From Flavobacteriaceae bacterium (GTDB lineage: Bacteria > Bacteroidota > Bacteroidia > Flavobacteriales > Flavobacteriaceae): a DNA stretch of 64,000 nt. Shown here one piece after another: positions 1 to 9,245 of the stretch (positions within the stretch are counted from its first letter, which is position 1; each line of letters opens with the position of its first letter). The notes under the pieces were generated by a model. The model made no database searches, was not told where the DNA came from, and saw only the letters and a list, made by a program, of their open reading frames with translations. Both the position numbers and the translations under genes were made by a program. The DNA is taken from positions 1-64,000 of the forward strand of contig JAKITQ010000012.1 in the NCBI GenBank assembly GCA_021647985.1, in the 5' to 3' direction.

Positions 1-84
1 AAAAATATTTATGTATTTTTGTCGAATTCTTTTGGATTTGGAGGAACCAACTCCGTAATTATTGTGAAAAAAATAAAAAGATAG
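1..84 (+). CDS. Beta-ketoacyl-ACP synthase, C-terminal fragment (truncated by window start)
   Basis: Frame 1 reads KNIYVFLSNSFGFGGTNSVIIVKKIKR*, the conserved ketosynthase C-terminal SNSFGFGGTN motif, ending in TAG at 82-84. Confidence 0.85.
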   Translation, partial: KNIYVFLSNSFGFGGTNSVIIVKKIKR

Positions 85-93
85 TATATAGAA

Positions 94-336
94 ATGGAGA
101 AAAATTTTATAATTAATAAAATTAATGATTTTTTAATAGATGAATTTGAGGTAGAAGCTGAAGAGTTAAAGCCAGAAGCAAATTTAAAAGAAACATTAGA
201 GTTAGACAGTTTAGATTTTGTTGATCTAGTGGTGTCGGTAGAGTCTAATTTTGATGTAAAATTGGTAGCTGATGACTTTGTTAGTATCATTACATTGAAA
301 GATTTCTATGATTTTATTGATCATAAATTGAATTAA
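94..336 (+). CDS. Acyl carrier protein
   Basis: 80 aa acidic protein with LDSLDFVDLV phosphopantetheine-attachment motif. Confidence 0.88.
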   Translation: MEKNFIINKINDFLIDEFEVEAEELKPEANLKETLELDSLDFVDLVVSVESNFDVKLVADDFVSIITLKDFYDFIDHKLN

Positions 337-346
337 ATTACTTTTA

Positions 347-1225
347 ATGTCGCAATGGGATGGCAAATCGAGAGGAGCGGTTCTTGGCTATAAAATATTT
401 ATTTTTTTAATAAAAAATGTAGGTCTAAGAGCAGCATACTTTTTGCTTTACTTTGTAGCATTTTACTTTCTGTTATTTTCTTGGCAAGGAACCAAAGCAA
501 GTTTTTATTATTTTCATAATCGTTTGGGCTTTTCTACGCTTAGAAGTATAGGAAAGATTTATAAAAGCTATTTTGTATTTGGGCAAACGATTATCGATAA
601 AATTGTTATTTCTTCTGGAATTAAAAATAAGTTCACCTATGAGCATGACGGAGGAGAGGCTATCGTTCAATTGTTAAAAGAAAAAAAAGGAGGAATTTTA
701 ATTAGTGCCCATGTAGGTAATTTTGAAATTGCAGATTACTTTTTTAATGAGTTAGAAAATAGCTCGCAAATCAACCTTGTTGCTACAGACAGAGAGCATC
801 GTGCCATTAAAGAGTATCTGGAAAGTATGTCTTTGAAAAACAATTTGAAATTTATTGTTGTTAATGAAGATTTATCTCATATTTTTGAAATCAATAATGC
901 ATTGAGTAATAATGAACTGGTATGTTTTACCGGTGACAGATATTTTGAAGGGAATAAGGTTTTAACTGAGACCTTACTGGGTAAAAAAGCGAAGTTTCCG
1001 GCAGGAACTTTTCTGTTAGGATCAAGAATAAATGTACCGGTTTTGTTTGTATATGTAATGAAAGAAACAAGCAAACATTACCATTTATATACGCGTAAAG
1101 CCAATTTTAAAAATAGAGATGCACAAGACCTTTTAAAAAGTTATACGAAAAGTGTAGAGTGGATTTTGAAAAAATATCCATATCAATGGTTTAATTATTT
1201 TGATTTTTGGAATGATATAAAATAG
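347..1225 (+). CDS. LpxL/HtrB-type lysophospholipid acyltransferase family protein
   Basis: GGILISAHVGNFEIADYF (HxxxxE-like) and FTGDRYF / FPAGTFLLGSRINVPVLFV pattern of the LpxL/HtrB family; in operon with ACP. Confidence 0.8.
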   Translation: MSQWDGKSRGAVLGYKIFIFLIKNVGLRAAYFLLYFVAFYFLLFSWQGTKASFYYFHNRLGFSTLRSIGKIYKSYFVFGQTIIDKIVISSGIKNKFTYEHDGGEAIVQLLKEKKGGILISAHVGNFEIADYFFNELENSSQINLVATDREHRAIKEYLESMSLKNNLKFIVVNEDLSHIFEINNALSNNELVCFTGDRYFEGNKVLTETLLGKKAKFPAGTFLLGSRINVPVLFVYVMKETSKHYHLYTRKANFKNRDAQDLLKSYTKSVEWILKKYPYQWFNYFDFWNDIK

Positions 1226-1232
1226 AATAGAT

Positions 1233-2156
1233 TTGAAAAATGTTTTAGTAGTTTACTACACCCAGTCGGGACAGTTATTAGATATTGCAAAAAATATTAC
1301 CAACGAGTTAGCATCATCAGAAGATGTAAATCTTAGCTTTTACGAAATTAAGCTCAAAGAAAATTTTCCATTTCCATGGGATAAATCTACTTTTTATGAT
1401 GCGTTTCCAGAATCCTTTATACAGATTCCTGCAGACTTAACCGATTTAAATAACCCTTTGCTAAAGCAAAAATATGATTTAGTTGTTGTGGCATACCAGA
1501 TTTGGTATTTATCTCCTGCAGTTCCAATAAACTCTTTCCTAAAAAATAAAGTTGCTAAACAATTGTTAGCAAATACGCCTGTGCTAACAGTTATTGGCTG
1601 TAGAAATATGTGGGTAATGGCACAAGAAAAAATGAAGAAATTGCTTGTAGATAATGGAGCAAATCTTGTTGGGCACATTTCATTATTTGACAGACATCCA
1701 AATCATATAAGTGTTATTACCATATTTGATTGGGCTTTTTCGGGTGTTAAAAAAAGAATTTTAGGTATTTTTCCTAAACCGGGAGTATCTGATAAAGATA
1801 TTGAAAACTCTAAAAGATTTAGTAATGATATATTACAGACGGTACAGTCGAATAAATATACAGACCTGCAAGATAAATTATTAAATAAAGGTGCTGTAGT
1901 AATCAAGCCTTTTTTAATTGTAACAGATAAAAGAGCACAGATTATTTTTGATAAATGGTCTTCTTTTGTGTATAAAAAGGGTAAGGCAAAAGATCCGAAA
2001 AGGCAATTTAGGTTACAGATGTTTAGTTATTATTTAATGTTTGCAATTTGGATTATTGCTCCTTTGGTTTTTATTGTATATTTGTTCACTTTTCCCTTTA
2101 CGATGGCTAAAAGGAAGAAGGAAAAATATTATTACTCACATACCAAATTAAAATAG
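1233..2156 (+). CDS. darA: DarA-like dialkylresorcinol condensing enzyme (flavodoxin-like N-terminus)
   Basis: VLVVYYTQSGQLLDIAKNI flavodoxin-like start; immediately followed by a DarB-like KASIII; TTG start likely. Confidence 0.75.
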   Translation: MKNVLVVYYTQSGQLLDIAKNITNELASSEDVNLSFYEIKLKENFPFPWDKSTFYDAFPESFIQIPADLTDLNNPLLKQKYDLVVVAYQIWYLSPAVPINSFLKNKVAKQLLANTPVLTVIGCRNMWVMAQEKMKKLLVDNGANLVGHISLFDRHPNHISVITIFDWAFSGVKKRILGIFPKPGVSDKDIENSKRFSNDILQTVQSNKYTDLQDKLLNKGAVVIKPFLIVTDKRAQIIFDKWSSFVYKKGKAKDPKRQFRLQMFSYYLMFAIWIIAPLVFIVYLFTFPFTMAKRKKEKYYYSHTKLK

Positions 2157-2157
2157 A

Positions 2158-3300
2158 TTGTATAAAATGTCGGACGTTTATATCAATAGAATTTCCAAGA
2201 CTTTACCAAACAATCCAGTTTCGAATGATGAAATGGAAGATATCTTAGGATATATAGATGGGAAAAAATCAAAGGCAAGAGCACTTATTCTTCGTAGCAA
2301 TAAGATCAAAACGAGATACTACTGTTTGGATGAAAACAGAAATATAACACATACAAATGCACAATTAACAAAAGAAGCAATTGATGAATTATTTGATGCA
2401 GAATTCACAGAAGAAGATGTAGAGGTTTTATCATGTGGAACAACTACTCCAGACCAATTATTACCTTCGCATGCGGTAATGGTACATGGTCTGTTTGATA
2501 AGAGAAGTTATGAATTAAATTCAGCTTCCGGGATTTGTACATCAGGTATGAATGCATTAAAATTTGGTTTTTTATCTGTAAAATCAGGAAGCACCAATAA
2601 TGCAGTGTGTGCTGCTTCTGAAAGGTTTTCAACATGGATGCTTGCTGAAAAGTTTGATAATGAAGTTGAAAATTTAAAATTCTTACAAGAAAAACCAATT
2701 ATAGCCTTTAAAAAGGAATTTTTAAGATGGATGTTGTCTGACGGTTCTTCGGCAATGCTTTTGGAAAATAAACCAAAAGGTAAAATGTCGTTAAAAATTG
2801 AATGGATGGAAGCATTTTCTTATGCACACGAATTAGATACTTGTATGTATGCCGGTGGTGACAAACAGGAAGACGGTTCTATCAAACCATGGAATGAATA
2901 TACGCCTGAAGAATGGCTTACTAAATCTGTTTTCTCATTAAAACAAGATGTTAAATTACTAGACGCTAATATTTTACAAAAAGGTGTTCTTAGCATGGCT
3001 GAAGCCTTAAAAAAGCATAAAGTTGACCCTTCTACTATTAATCATTTTTTACCACATATTTCTTCCTTTTATTTTAAAGATGGTTTAAAAGAACAAATGG
3101 ATGAAAAAGGTATTAATGTACCTGCTGATAGTTGGTTTTTAAACTTAGACAGCGTTGGAAATATAGGATCAGCTTCTATTTATATTATGTTAGAAGAGTT
3201 ATTTCATTCAAGTAAATTAAAAAAAGGAGATTCTATATTTCTATGTGTTCCAGAGAGTGGTAGGTTTTCTTATGCTTACGCACTTTTAACAGTTTGTTAA
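2158..3300 (+). CDS. darB: DarB-like 3-oxoacyl-ACP synthase III family protein
   Basis: SASGICTSGMNALKFGF active-site Cys region, SVGNIGSASIYIMLEEL C-terminal KASIII motif; adjacent to darA-like gene. Actual start may be the internal ATG at 2167. Confidence 0.78.
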   Translation: MYKMSDVYINRISKTLPNNPVSNDEMEDILGYIDGKKSKARALILRSNKIKTRYYCLDENRNITHTNAQLTKEAIDELFDAEFTEEDVEVLSCGTTTPDQLLPSHAVMVHGLFDKRSYELNSASGICTSGMNALKFGFLSVKSGSTNNAVCAASERFSTWMLAEKFDNEVENLKFLQEKPIIAFKKEFLRWMLSDGSSAMLLENKPKGKMSLKIEWMEAFSYAHELDTCMYAGGDKQEDGSIKPWNEYTPEEWLTKSVFSLKQDVKLLDANILQKGVLSMAEALKKHKVDPSTINHFLPHISSFYFKDGLKEQMDEKGINVPADSWFLNLDSVGNIGSASIYIMLEELFHSSKLKKGDSIFLCVPESGRFSYAYALLTVC

Positions 3301-3312
3301 ATTTTTTATAGA

Positions 3313-3732
3313 ATGATTGTTGATAGTGATAAAGTAAAAAAATTAATTCCTCAAAAAGAGCCGTTTGTAATGGTTGATGAATTATTAACTTATACAGAAG
3401 AGCATTTAAAATCTCGATTTAGAGTTGCATCCAATAATATTTTTGTTGAAGATAATCACTTTGTAGAATCAGGAATTATTGAACACATGGCACAGTCGGT
3501 AGCTTTACATACTGGTTACCACTTTTTTTTGAAGAATAAACCTGCGCCTATTGGTTACATTGGATCCATTAAAAGTGTGATAATTAACAGATTGCCAAAA
3601 ACAGGAGAATCTTTAGAAACTAAAGTTGATATTATTCAAGAATTTATGGGAGTAACTTTGGTAAATATTGAGGTTTTCTGTAAAAATGAAATCATCGCTA
3701 AAAGTCAAATGAAAACGGTATTGGCAAAATAA
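3313..3732 (+). CDS. 3-hydroxyacyl-ACP dehydratase-like hotdog protein
   Basis: LIPQKEPFVMVDELL...FVESGIIEHMAQSVALHTGY hotdog dehydratase pattern. Confidence 0.75.
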   Translation: MIVDSDKVKKLIPQKEPFVMVDELLTYTEEHLKSRFRVASNNIFVEDNHFVESGIIEHMAQSVALHTGYHFFLKNKPAPIGYIGSIKSVIINRLPKTGESLETKVDIIQEFMGVTLVNIEVFCKNEIIAKSQMKTVLAK

Positions 3733-3736
3733 ATAA

Positions 3737-4210
3737 ATGGGTACGCTAAACAAAAATATTGATATAAGAAAATACTTACCACATAGAAAATCTATGTTAA
3801 TGGTTGATGCGTTAAAAACATTGACAATAGATTTTGTTAAAACAGAATTTTTAATAAAACAAAACAACATTTTTTTAAAAAATGATACTTTTATTGAATC
3901 GGGTTTGGTAGAGAATATAGCCCAAACATGCTCAATAATTGCAGGTAGTTCTTATTTTAATGATGGAGATGAAAGAAAAGAAAACAAATCAGAAGTTATA
4001 GGTTATATTACCACAATAAAAACTGTTAATATTTATAACTTACCCAAAATAAATGACCTTCTTATTTCAAATGGAAAAATGATTTCAAGATTTGATTTTG
4101 AAAATTATTTAACTTGTACTATGCAAGGTGAAATATGGTGTAATGATAAATTGATGTTAGACTGTTTATTGAACTTGTTTATTAAAGACATAAGTCATGA
4201 AAGAAAATGA
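3737..4210 (+). CDS. Second hotdog-fold dehydratase-like protein
   Basis: YLPHRKSMLMVDALKTL...FIESGLVENIAQTCSIIAG; parallels the preceding ORF (tandem paralogue). Confidence 0.7.
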   Translation: MGTLNKNIDIRKYLPHRKSMLMVDALKTLTIDFVKTEFLIKQNNIFLKNDTFIESGLVENIAQTCSIIAGSSYFNDGDERKENKSEVIGYITTIKTVNIYNLPKINDLLISNGKMISRFDFENYLTCTMQGEIWCNDKLMLDCLLNLFIKDISHERK

Positions 4211-4598
4211 AGTCCCTCAAGATAAGAGTCACCTTGCTTCTGCAAAAATGAATGAACTCTGTTATGTGGTAGATAAAAATGGTAATTATTCAACAAAACA
4301 AAGTTCAGGATGGGCTCCAAAAACTCTAGCACTTGATAAATCACTAGAGTTAATAGATGAACGTGTTAAAGAAATAAAGCAAAAGGTAATAAATAATGAA
4401 CTTAGTCCGATAGCATACTATATGGAATTGAATCGAATGGATCTTTCTGTTTTAGCAGCGTATTTTGGTAAATGGAAATGGATTGTAAAAAGACATTTTA
4501 ATCCTTCTAAATTTGATAAACTCACTTCAAAATCGTTAAAAAAATATGCAGATATTTTTAATATTAGTATGGATGAATTAAAAGAGATTTCGAAATAA
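4197..4598 (+). CDS. Hypothetical protein within the biosynthetic cluster
   Basis: 133 aa ORF overlapping the previous gene by 14 nt, followed closely by the next; no recognised catalytic motif. Confidence 0.7.
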   Translation: MKENEVPQDKSHLASAKMNELCYVVDKNGNYSTKQSSGWAPKTLALDKSLELIDERVKEIKQKVINNELSPIAYYMELNRMDLSVLAAYFGKWKWIVKRHFNPSKFDKLTSKSLKKYADIFNISMDELKEISK

Positions 4599-4599
4599 A

Positions 4600-5598
4600 A
4601 TGAAAATTGATTTTAAACATAAACAAACCGCTCATTGCGAAAATGGTGTTATTTCAAATTTGTTAACACATAATGGATTAAAAATTAGTGAACCCTTAGC
4701 ATTTGGATTAGGTTCAGGAATATTTTTTGTGTACTTACCATTTATAAAAGTAAATTTTGCACCAGCACTTAGTTTTAGACCGCAACCAGGGCTAATTTTT
4801 AAACGTATGACGAAACGTTTGGGGATTAAAATTAAAAGGCAAAAGTTTAAGAATCCAGAATCTGCAAAAAACACTTTGGATAAAATGCTTGCCAATAATA
4901 TCCCTGTAGGATTACAAGTTGGAGTTTTTAATCTCACCTATTTTCCAGACGAATACCGTTTCCATTTTAATGCACATAACTTAGTTGTTTATGGTAAGGA
5001 AGGTGATACTTATTTAATAAGTGATCCTGTAATGGAAAATACAACAATACTTACTTCAAAAGAATTAGAAACTGTAAGGTTTGCAAAAGGGGTTTATGCA
5101 CCCAAAGGGCAAATTTATTATCCAGTTGAAATACCAAAAGAAATTGATTTTGAAAGTGCGATTAAAAAAGCAATTAAGGCAACTTGCAGAGATATGTTAG
5201 CTCCTGTACCAATAGTTGGAGTAAAAGGTATGCGGATGGTTGCAAAGTCAATAAAAAAATGGCCTAAAAAAATTGGCATAAAAAAGACCAATCATTATTT
5301 AGGACAAATTGTAAGAATGCAGGAAGAGATAGGTACTGGTGGGGGAGGTTTTAGATTTATGTACGGTGCTTTTTTACAAGAAGCTTCAGAAATTTTAAAA
5401 AATAATGAATTAAAAAAACTTTCAAAAGAAATAACAGATATTGGTGATTTGTGGCGTGATTTTGCTTTAGATGCATCGCGTTTGTATAAAAATAGAAGTA
5501 ATGAATTTGATGGATATAATAAAGTCGCAGATAAATTATTTCATATAGCTAATATGGAAGAAGTATTTTACAAAAAATTAAAAAAAGCTATTGCCTAG
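4600..5598 (+). CDS. BtrH N-terminal domain-containing protein
   Basis: HCENGVISNLLTHNGLKISEPLAFGLGSGIFF... and FNAHNLVVYGKEGDTYLISDPV, resembling the BtrH_N/DUF4872 arrangement. Confidence 0.75.
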   Translation: MKIDFKHKQTAHCENGVISNLLTHNGLKISEPLAFGLGSGIFFVYLPFIKVNFAPALSFRPQPGLIFKRMTKRLGIKIKRQKFKNPESAKNTLDKMLANNIPVGLQVGVFNLTYFPDEYRFHFNAHNLVVYGKEGDTYLISDPVMENTTILTSKELETVRFAKGVYAPKGQIYYPVEIPKEIDFESAIKKAIKATCRDMLAPVPIVGVKGMRMVAKSIKKWPKKIGIKKTNHYLGQIVRMQEEIGTGGGGFRFMYGAFLQEASEILKNNELKKLSKEITDIGDLWRDFALDASRLYKNRSNEFDGYNKVADKLFHIANMEEVFYKKLKKAIA

Positions 5599-6354
5599 AT
5601 GAGTAAAGCATTAATCCATATCAATCAATTGGCGAAAAAGTATAAGGACTCTGATTATTTTGCAGTGAATCCGTTGAGGTTGTCTATTCAAAAAAATGAA
5701 ATATTTGGGTTAATAGGGCCAAACGGAGCTGGTAAAACAACGCTTATTTCTATGCTTTGCGGTTTGGTAAAACCTACTGCTGGCACTATAGAAATTAAAG
5801 AGTTAAATTATAGAAAAAACAAAAATAAAATTCAAAATATAATTGGAGTTGTACCGCAAGAATACGCTTTGTATCCTACCTTGACTGCATTTGAAAACTT
5901 GATGTATTTTGGAGCGATGTACGGTTTGAAAGGAGAGAATTTCAAAAATAAAATTAAAGAATCATTAAAAAGATTAGGATTAACACGCTTTACAAATAAA
6001 AAAATAAAAACTTTTTCAGGAGGTATGAAGCGACGTGTTAATTTAATTGCAGGAACTTTACATAACCCAGAAATATTATTTTTAGACGAACCAACTGTTG
6101 GTGTTGATGTACAATCAAAAAATGTAATTATTCAACATTTAAAACAATTAAATAAAGAAGGATCGACAATTGTTTACACTTCGCATCACATGTTGGAAGC
6201 AGAAGATTTTTGTACAGATGTAGCAATTATTGATGATGGAAATATTATAGCGAGAGGGCATCCAACAGAATTGATTAAATCCGTTAAAATGGCATCTAAT
6301 TTAGAAGAGGTATATCTAAATTTGACAGGGGGAGAATTAAGAGATTATGCATAA
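5599..6354 (+). CDS. ABC transporter ATP-binding protein
   Basis: Walker A GPNGAGKTTL, signature FSGGMKRRV, Walker B ILFLDEPTVGVD. Confidence 0.95.
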   Translation: MSKALIHINQLAKKYKDSDYFAVNPLRLSIQKNEIFGLIGPNGAGKTTLISMLCGLVKPTAGTIEIKELNYRKNKNKIQNIIGVVPQEYALYPTLTAFENLMYFGAMYGLKGENFKNKIKESLKRLGLTRFTNKKIKTFSGGMKRRVNLIAGTLHNPEILFLDEPTVGVDVQSKNVIIQHLKQLNKEGSTIVYTSHHMLEAEDFCTDVAIIDDGNIIARGHPTELIKSVKMASNLEEVYLNLTGGELRDYA

Positions 6355-7621
6355 GTTATGGCAATCAACATATAAAGAATTTTTACTCTTAAAAAGAGAT
6401 ATAGGGGGCTTAGTCATACTTTTTGTGATGCCATTAATTCTCGTTATAACTGTAACACTAATTCAAGAAAACACATCGCAACATATATTTAATTCAAAGA
6501 TTAATATTTTGCTAATTGATAATGATGTAGATGCGTTATCAAAAACTATTATTTCAAATTTAGCCAATAGTAATTCATTTGAAGTTGTTACAGAAATTGA
6601 CGGGAAACATATTACTGAAGAGCAGGTAAATGATTTGGTTTTGAGTAGTAAATATAAGTTTGCAATAATTATCCCTAAAGACTTAACGAAGAACTTAAGT
6701 GCCAAAGTATCGCAAAATGTTTCAAAAATATTAGAAGAATTTGAAATTTCAGAAAATGAGATAATTGAAAATAAAGTAATAGAACCACAGCAAATTAAAT
6801 TGTATTTTGACCCTACAATTCAATTATCGTTTAGAAATGGAATAAAAAATGCCATAGATAATATGATTTCTAAAATTGAAACACAATCTATTTACAAGGC
6901 ATTTAAAGACGAGTTAGAAATAGATAAAGATGTTTTTAAGAATGAAAAATTTATTACTTTTTTAGAAATAAACCCACAAAAAAACAACAAAGAGATCAAA
7001 CCTAATTCAGTACAACACAATGTTCCTGCATGGGCTTTATTTGCCATATTTTTTATCATCGTACCGCTTTCAATAAATATTGTAAATGAAAAAAATCAAG
7101 GAACATTTGTGCGATTAAAAACTAATCCTATTTCTTATGCTACAATTTTAGGAGGTAAAGTTATTATTTATTTAATAGTTTGTTTGATCCAATTTACCTT
7201 AATGTTATTGGTTGGCCTTTATTTATTCCCTAATTTAGGGCTTCCAAATTTTGATGTAAATGGTAGTTATTTTTTATTATTTTTAGTGGCTATATTTTCT
7301 GGTTTAGCTGCAATTGGTATCGGAATATTAATCGGCACAATTGCAAGTACACATGAGCAGTCTGCACCATTTGGAGCTACATTGGTAGTGATTTTAGCCG
7401 CAATTGGCGGGGTGTGGATTCCTGTATTTGCTATGCCTAATGTAATGCAGTTAATTGCGAAAATTTCGCCAATGAATTGGGGATTGAATTGTTTTTATGA
7501 TGTTATAATTCGCGATAACAGTTTTATAGAAATTTTACCTAAAATTTTATTGATGGGAATATTTTTTATTGTGATAACTGCTATTGCAATAAATTACGAT
7601 AAAGCTAAAAACACGATGTAG
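6347..7621 (+). CDS. ABC transporter permease (ABC-2 type)
   Basis: N-terminal TM, large extracytoplasmic loop, C-terminal multi-TM block; overlaps the ATPase gene by 8 nt. Confidence 0.9.
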   Translation: MHKLWQSTYKEFLLLKRDIGGLVILFVMPLILVITVTLIQENTSQHIFNSKINILLIDNDVDALSKTIISNLANSNSFEVVTEIDGKHITEEQVNDLVLSSKYKFAIIIPKDLTKNLSAKVSQNVSKILEEFEISENEIIENKVIEPQQIKLYFDPTIQLSFRNGIKNAIDNMISKIETQSIYKAFKDELEIDKDVFKNEKFITFLEINPQKNNKEIKPNSVQHNVPAWALFAIFFIIVPLSINIVNEKNQGTFVRLKTNPISYATILGGKVIIYLIVCLIQFTLMLLVGLYLFPNLGLPNFDVNGSYFLLFLVAIFSGLAAIGIGILIGTIASTHEQSAPFGATLVVILAAIGGVWIPVFAMPNVMQLIAKISPMNWGLNCFYDVIIRDNSFIEILPKILLMGIFFIVITAIAINYDKAKNTM

Positions 7622-7623
7622 AG

Positions 7624-8037
7624 ATGGAGTTAAAGAAGCTTACCAATATTAGAATTAGATTCAATGAAACAGATCCGTTAGGAATTGTTTGGCACGGAAA
7701 CTACATTGCTTATTTTGAAGATGGGAGAGAAGATTTTTGTAACAAACACGGTATTTCATATATAGATGCAAAAGCAAATGGTTTTGCAACACCAATAGTC
7801 GAATCTATTTGCAAACATAAATTGCCATTAAAATATGGTGATATTGCAACAATTGAAACGACTTATGTTGACACACCTGCAAATAAAATGATTTTCACAT
7901 ATATTATTTATAACCCTAAAGGGGAAGTGGTTTGTACAGGTAAAACAACACAGGTTTTTATTACTGATAAAGGAGATTTGGTGTTAAATATTCCTGAATT
8001 TTTTGCAGCATGGAAAAAAAAGGTTGGATTATTATAA
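7624..8037 (+). CDS. Acyl-CoA/ACP thioesterase, 4HBT hotdog family
   Basis: IRIRFNETDPLGIVWHGNYIAYFEDGREDF: 4HBT thioesterase signature with D-P-x-G-I-V-x-H-x-x-Y. Confidence 0.85.
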   Translation: MELKKLTNIRIRFNETDPLGIVWHGNYIAYFEDGREDFCNKHGISYIDAKANGFATPIVESICKHKLPLKYGDIATIETTYVDTPANKMIFTYIIYNPKGEVVCTGKTTQVFITDKGDLVLNIPEFFAAWKKKVGLL

Positions 8038-8045
8038 TAGAATAA

Positions 8046-9197
8046 ATGAGAGAAGTTTATATTACAAATCATCATGTTATTAGCGCTTTGGGTTTTGATA
8101 GTGCTTCTAATTATAAAAGCTTATTAGAAGGTAAATCAGGTATTAAAAAACATATAAGAAAAAATGGTGATTCATATTATAGCTCTCATGTTGATAAAAA
8201 TAAAGTTGATGAGGCTTTTTTAAAAATTGAAGATAAAGAAAAGTATACTGTACTTGAAAAAATGATGATTTTAACCATAAATCATGTATTAAAAGAATCT
8301 AATTTAAAAATTACAGATAAAACAGGTTTGATTATAGCGTCTACCAAAGGGAATGTAGAAGCTTTATCTCCAGATTCGGAGTTTTATAAGTTGAAAAATA
8401 AAGCATATTTACCTCAATTGGGTAAACAAATACAAGTTTTTTTTAGTTTTAAAAATGAGCCTGTAATTTTATCAAATGCTTGTGTGTCGGGTGCTTTAGC
8501 TTTGGTGGTTGCAAAGCGATTGATTCAATCTAATTTGTATGATGATATTGTTGTAGTTGGTGGAGATTTGGTTTCTGAATTTATTTTATCAGGTTTTACA
8601 TCATTTCAAGCAATAAGTGACAAACCATGTAAGCCGTTTTCAAAAAACAGAACTGGAATTACATTAGGCGAAGCAGTAGCAAGTGCATTGGTTACTTCAG
8701 ATGAAAAAAGTACTTATAAAAATAGGGTTCAAATTATTGGAGGAGCTTCTTGTAATGATGCAAACCATATTTCTGGTCCATCACGAACAGGTGAAGGTTT
8801 ATTTTTAAGTGTAAAATCAGCTTTGGAAGAAGCTAATATTGAAGCTGCCGAATTGGATTATATTTCTGCGCATGGTACAGCGACTAATTATAATGATGAA
8901 ATGGAATCGATTGCTTTTAGTAGATTAAATATGTTAGATATCCCCCTAAATAGTTTAAAAGGGTATTATGGGCATACCTTAGGAGCCTCGGGACTTTTGG
9001 AGATCATAATGGGTATTGAAGCTTTAAATAGCAACACATTAATTGCTTCAAAAGGTTTTGATGAATTGGGTGTTACACATCCTGTAAAGGTTATAAAAAA
9101 AACGACTCAAAAAGAGTTGCATATGTTTTTAAAAACAGCATCAGGATTTGGTGGTTGTAATACTGCTGTGATTTTAAAAAAAGTACAAAACTATTGA
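8046..9197 (+). CDS. Beta-ketoacyl-ACP synthase (KAS I/II type)
   Basis: SNACVSGALAL active site, DYISAHGTATNYND, KGYYGHTLGASGLLE, SGFGGCNTAVIL. Confidence 0.88.
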   Translation: MREVYITNHHVISALGFDSASNYKSLLEGKSGIKKHIRKNGDSYYSSHVDKNKVDEAFLKIEDKEKYTVLEKMMILTINHVLKESNLKITDKTGLIIASTKGNVEALSPDSEFYKLKNKAYLPQLGKQIQVFFSFKNEPVILSNACVSGALALVVAKRLIQSNLYDDIVVVGGDLVSEFILSGFTSFQAISDKPCKPFSKNRTGITLGEAVASALVTSDEKSTYKNRVQIIGGASCNDANHISGPSRTGEGLFLSVKSALEEANIEAAELDYISAHGTATNYNDEMESIAFSRLNMLDIPLNSLKGYYGHTLGASGLLEIIMGIEALNSNTLIASKGFDELGVTHPVKVIKKTTQKELHMFLKTASGFGGCNTAVILKKVQNY

Positions 9198-9245
9198 TAA
9201 GATATAATTAATTTGAATTCAGATTCTATAAATTTGTTTTAAGAA

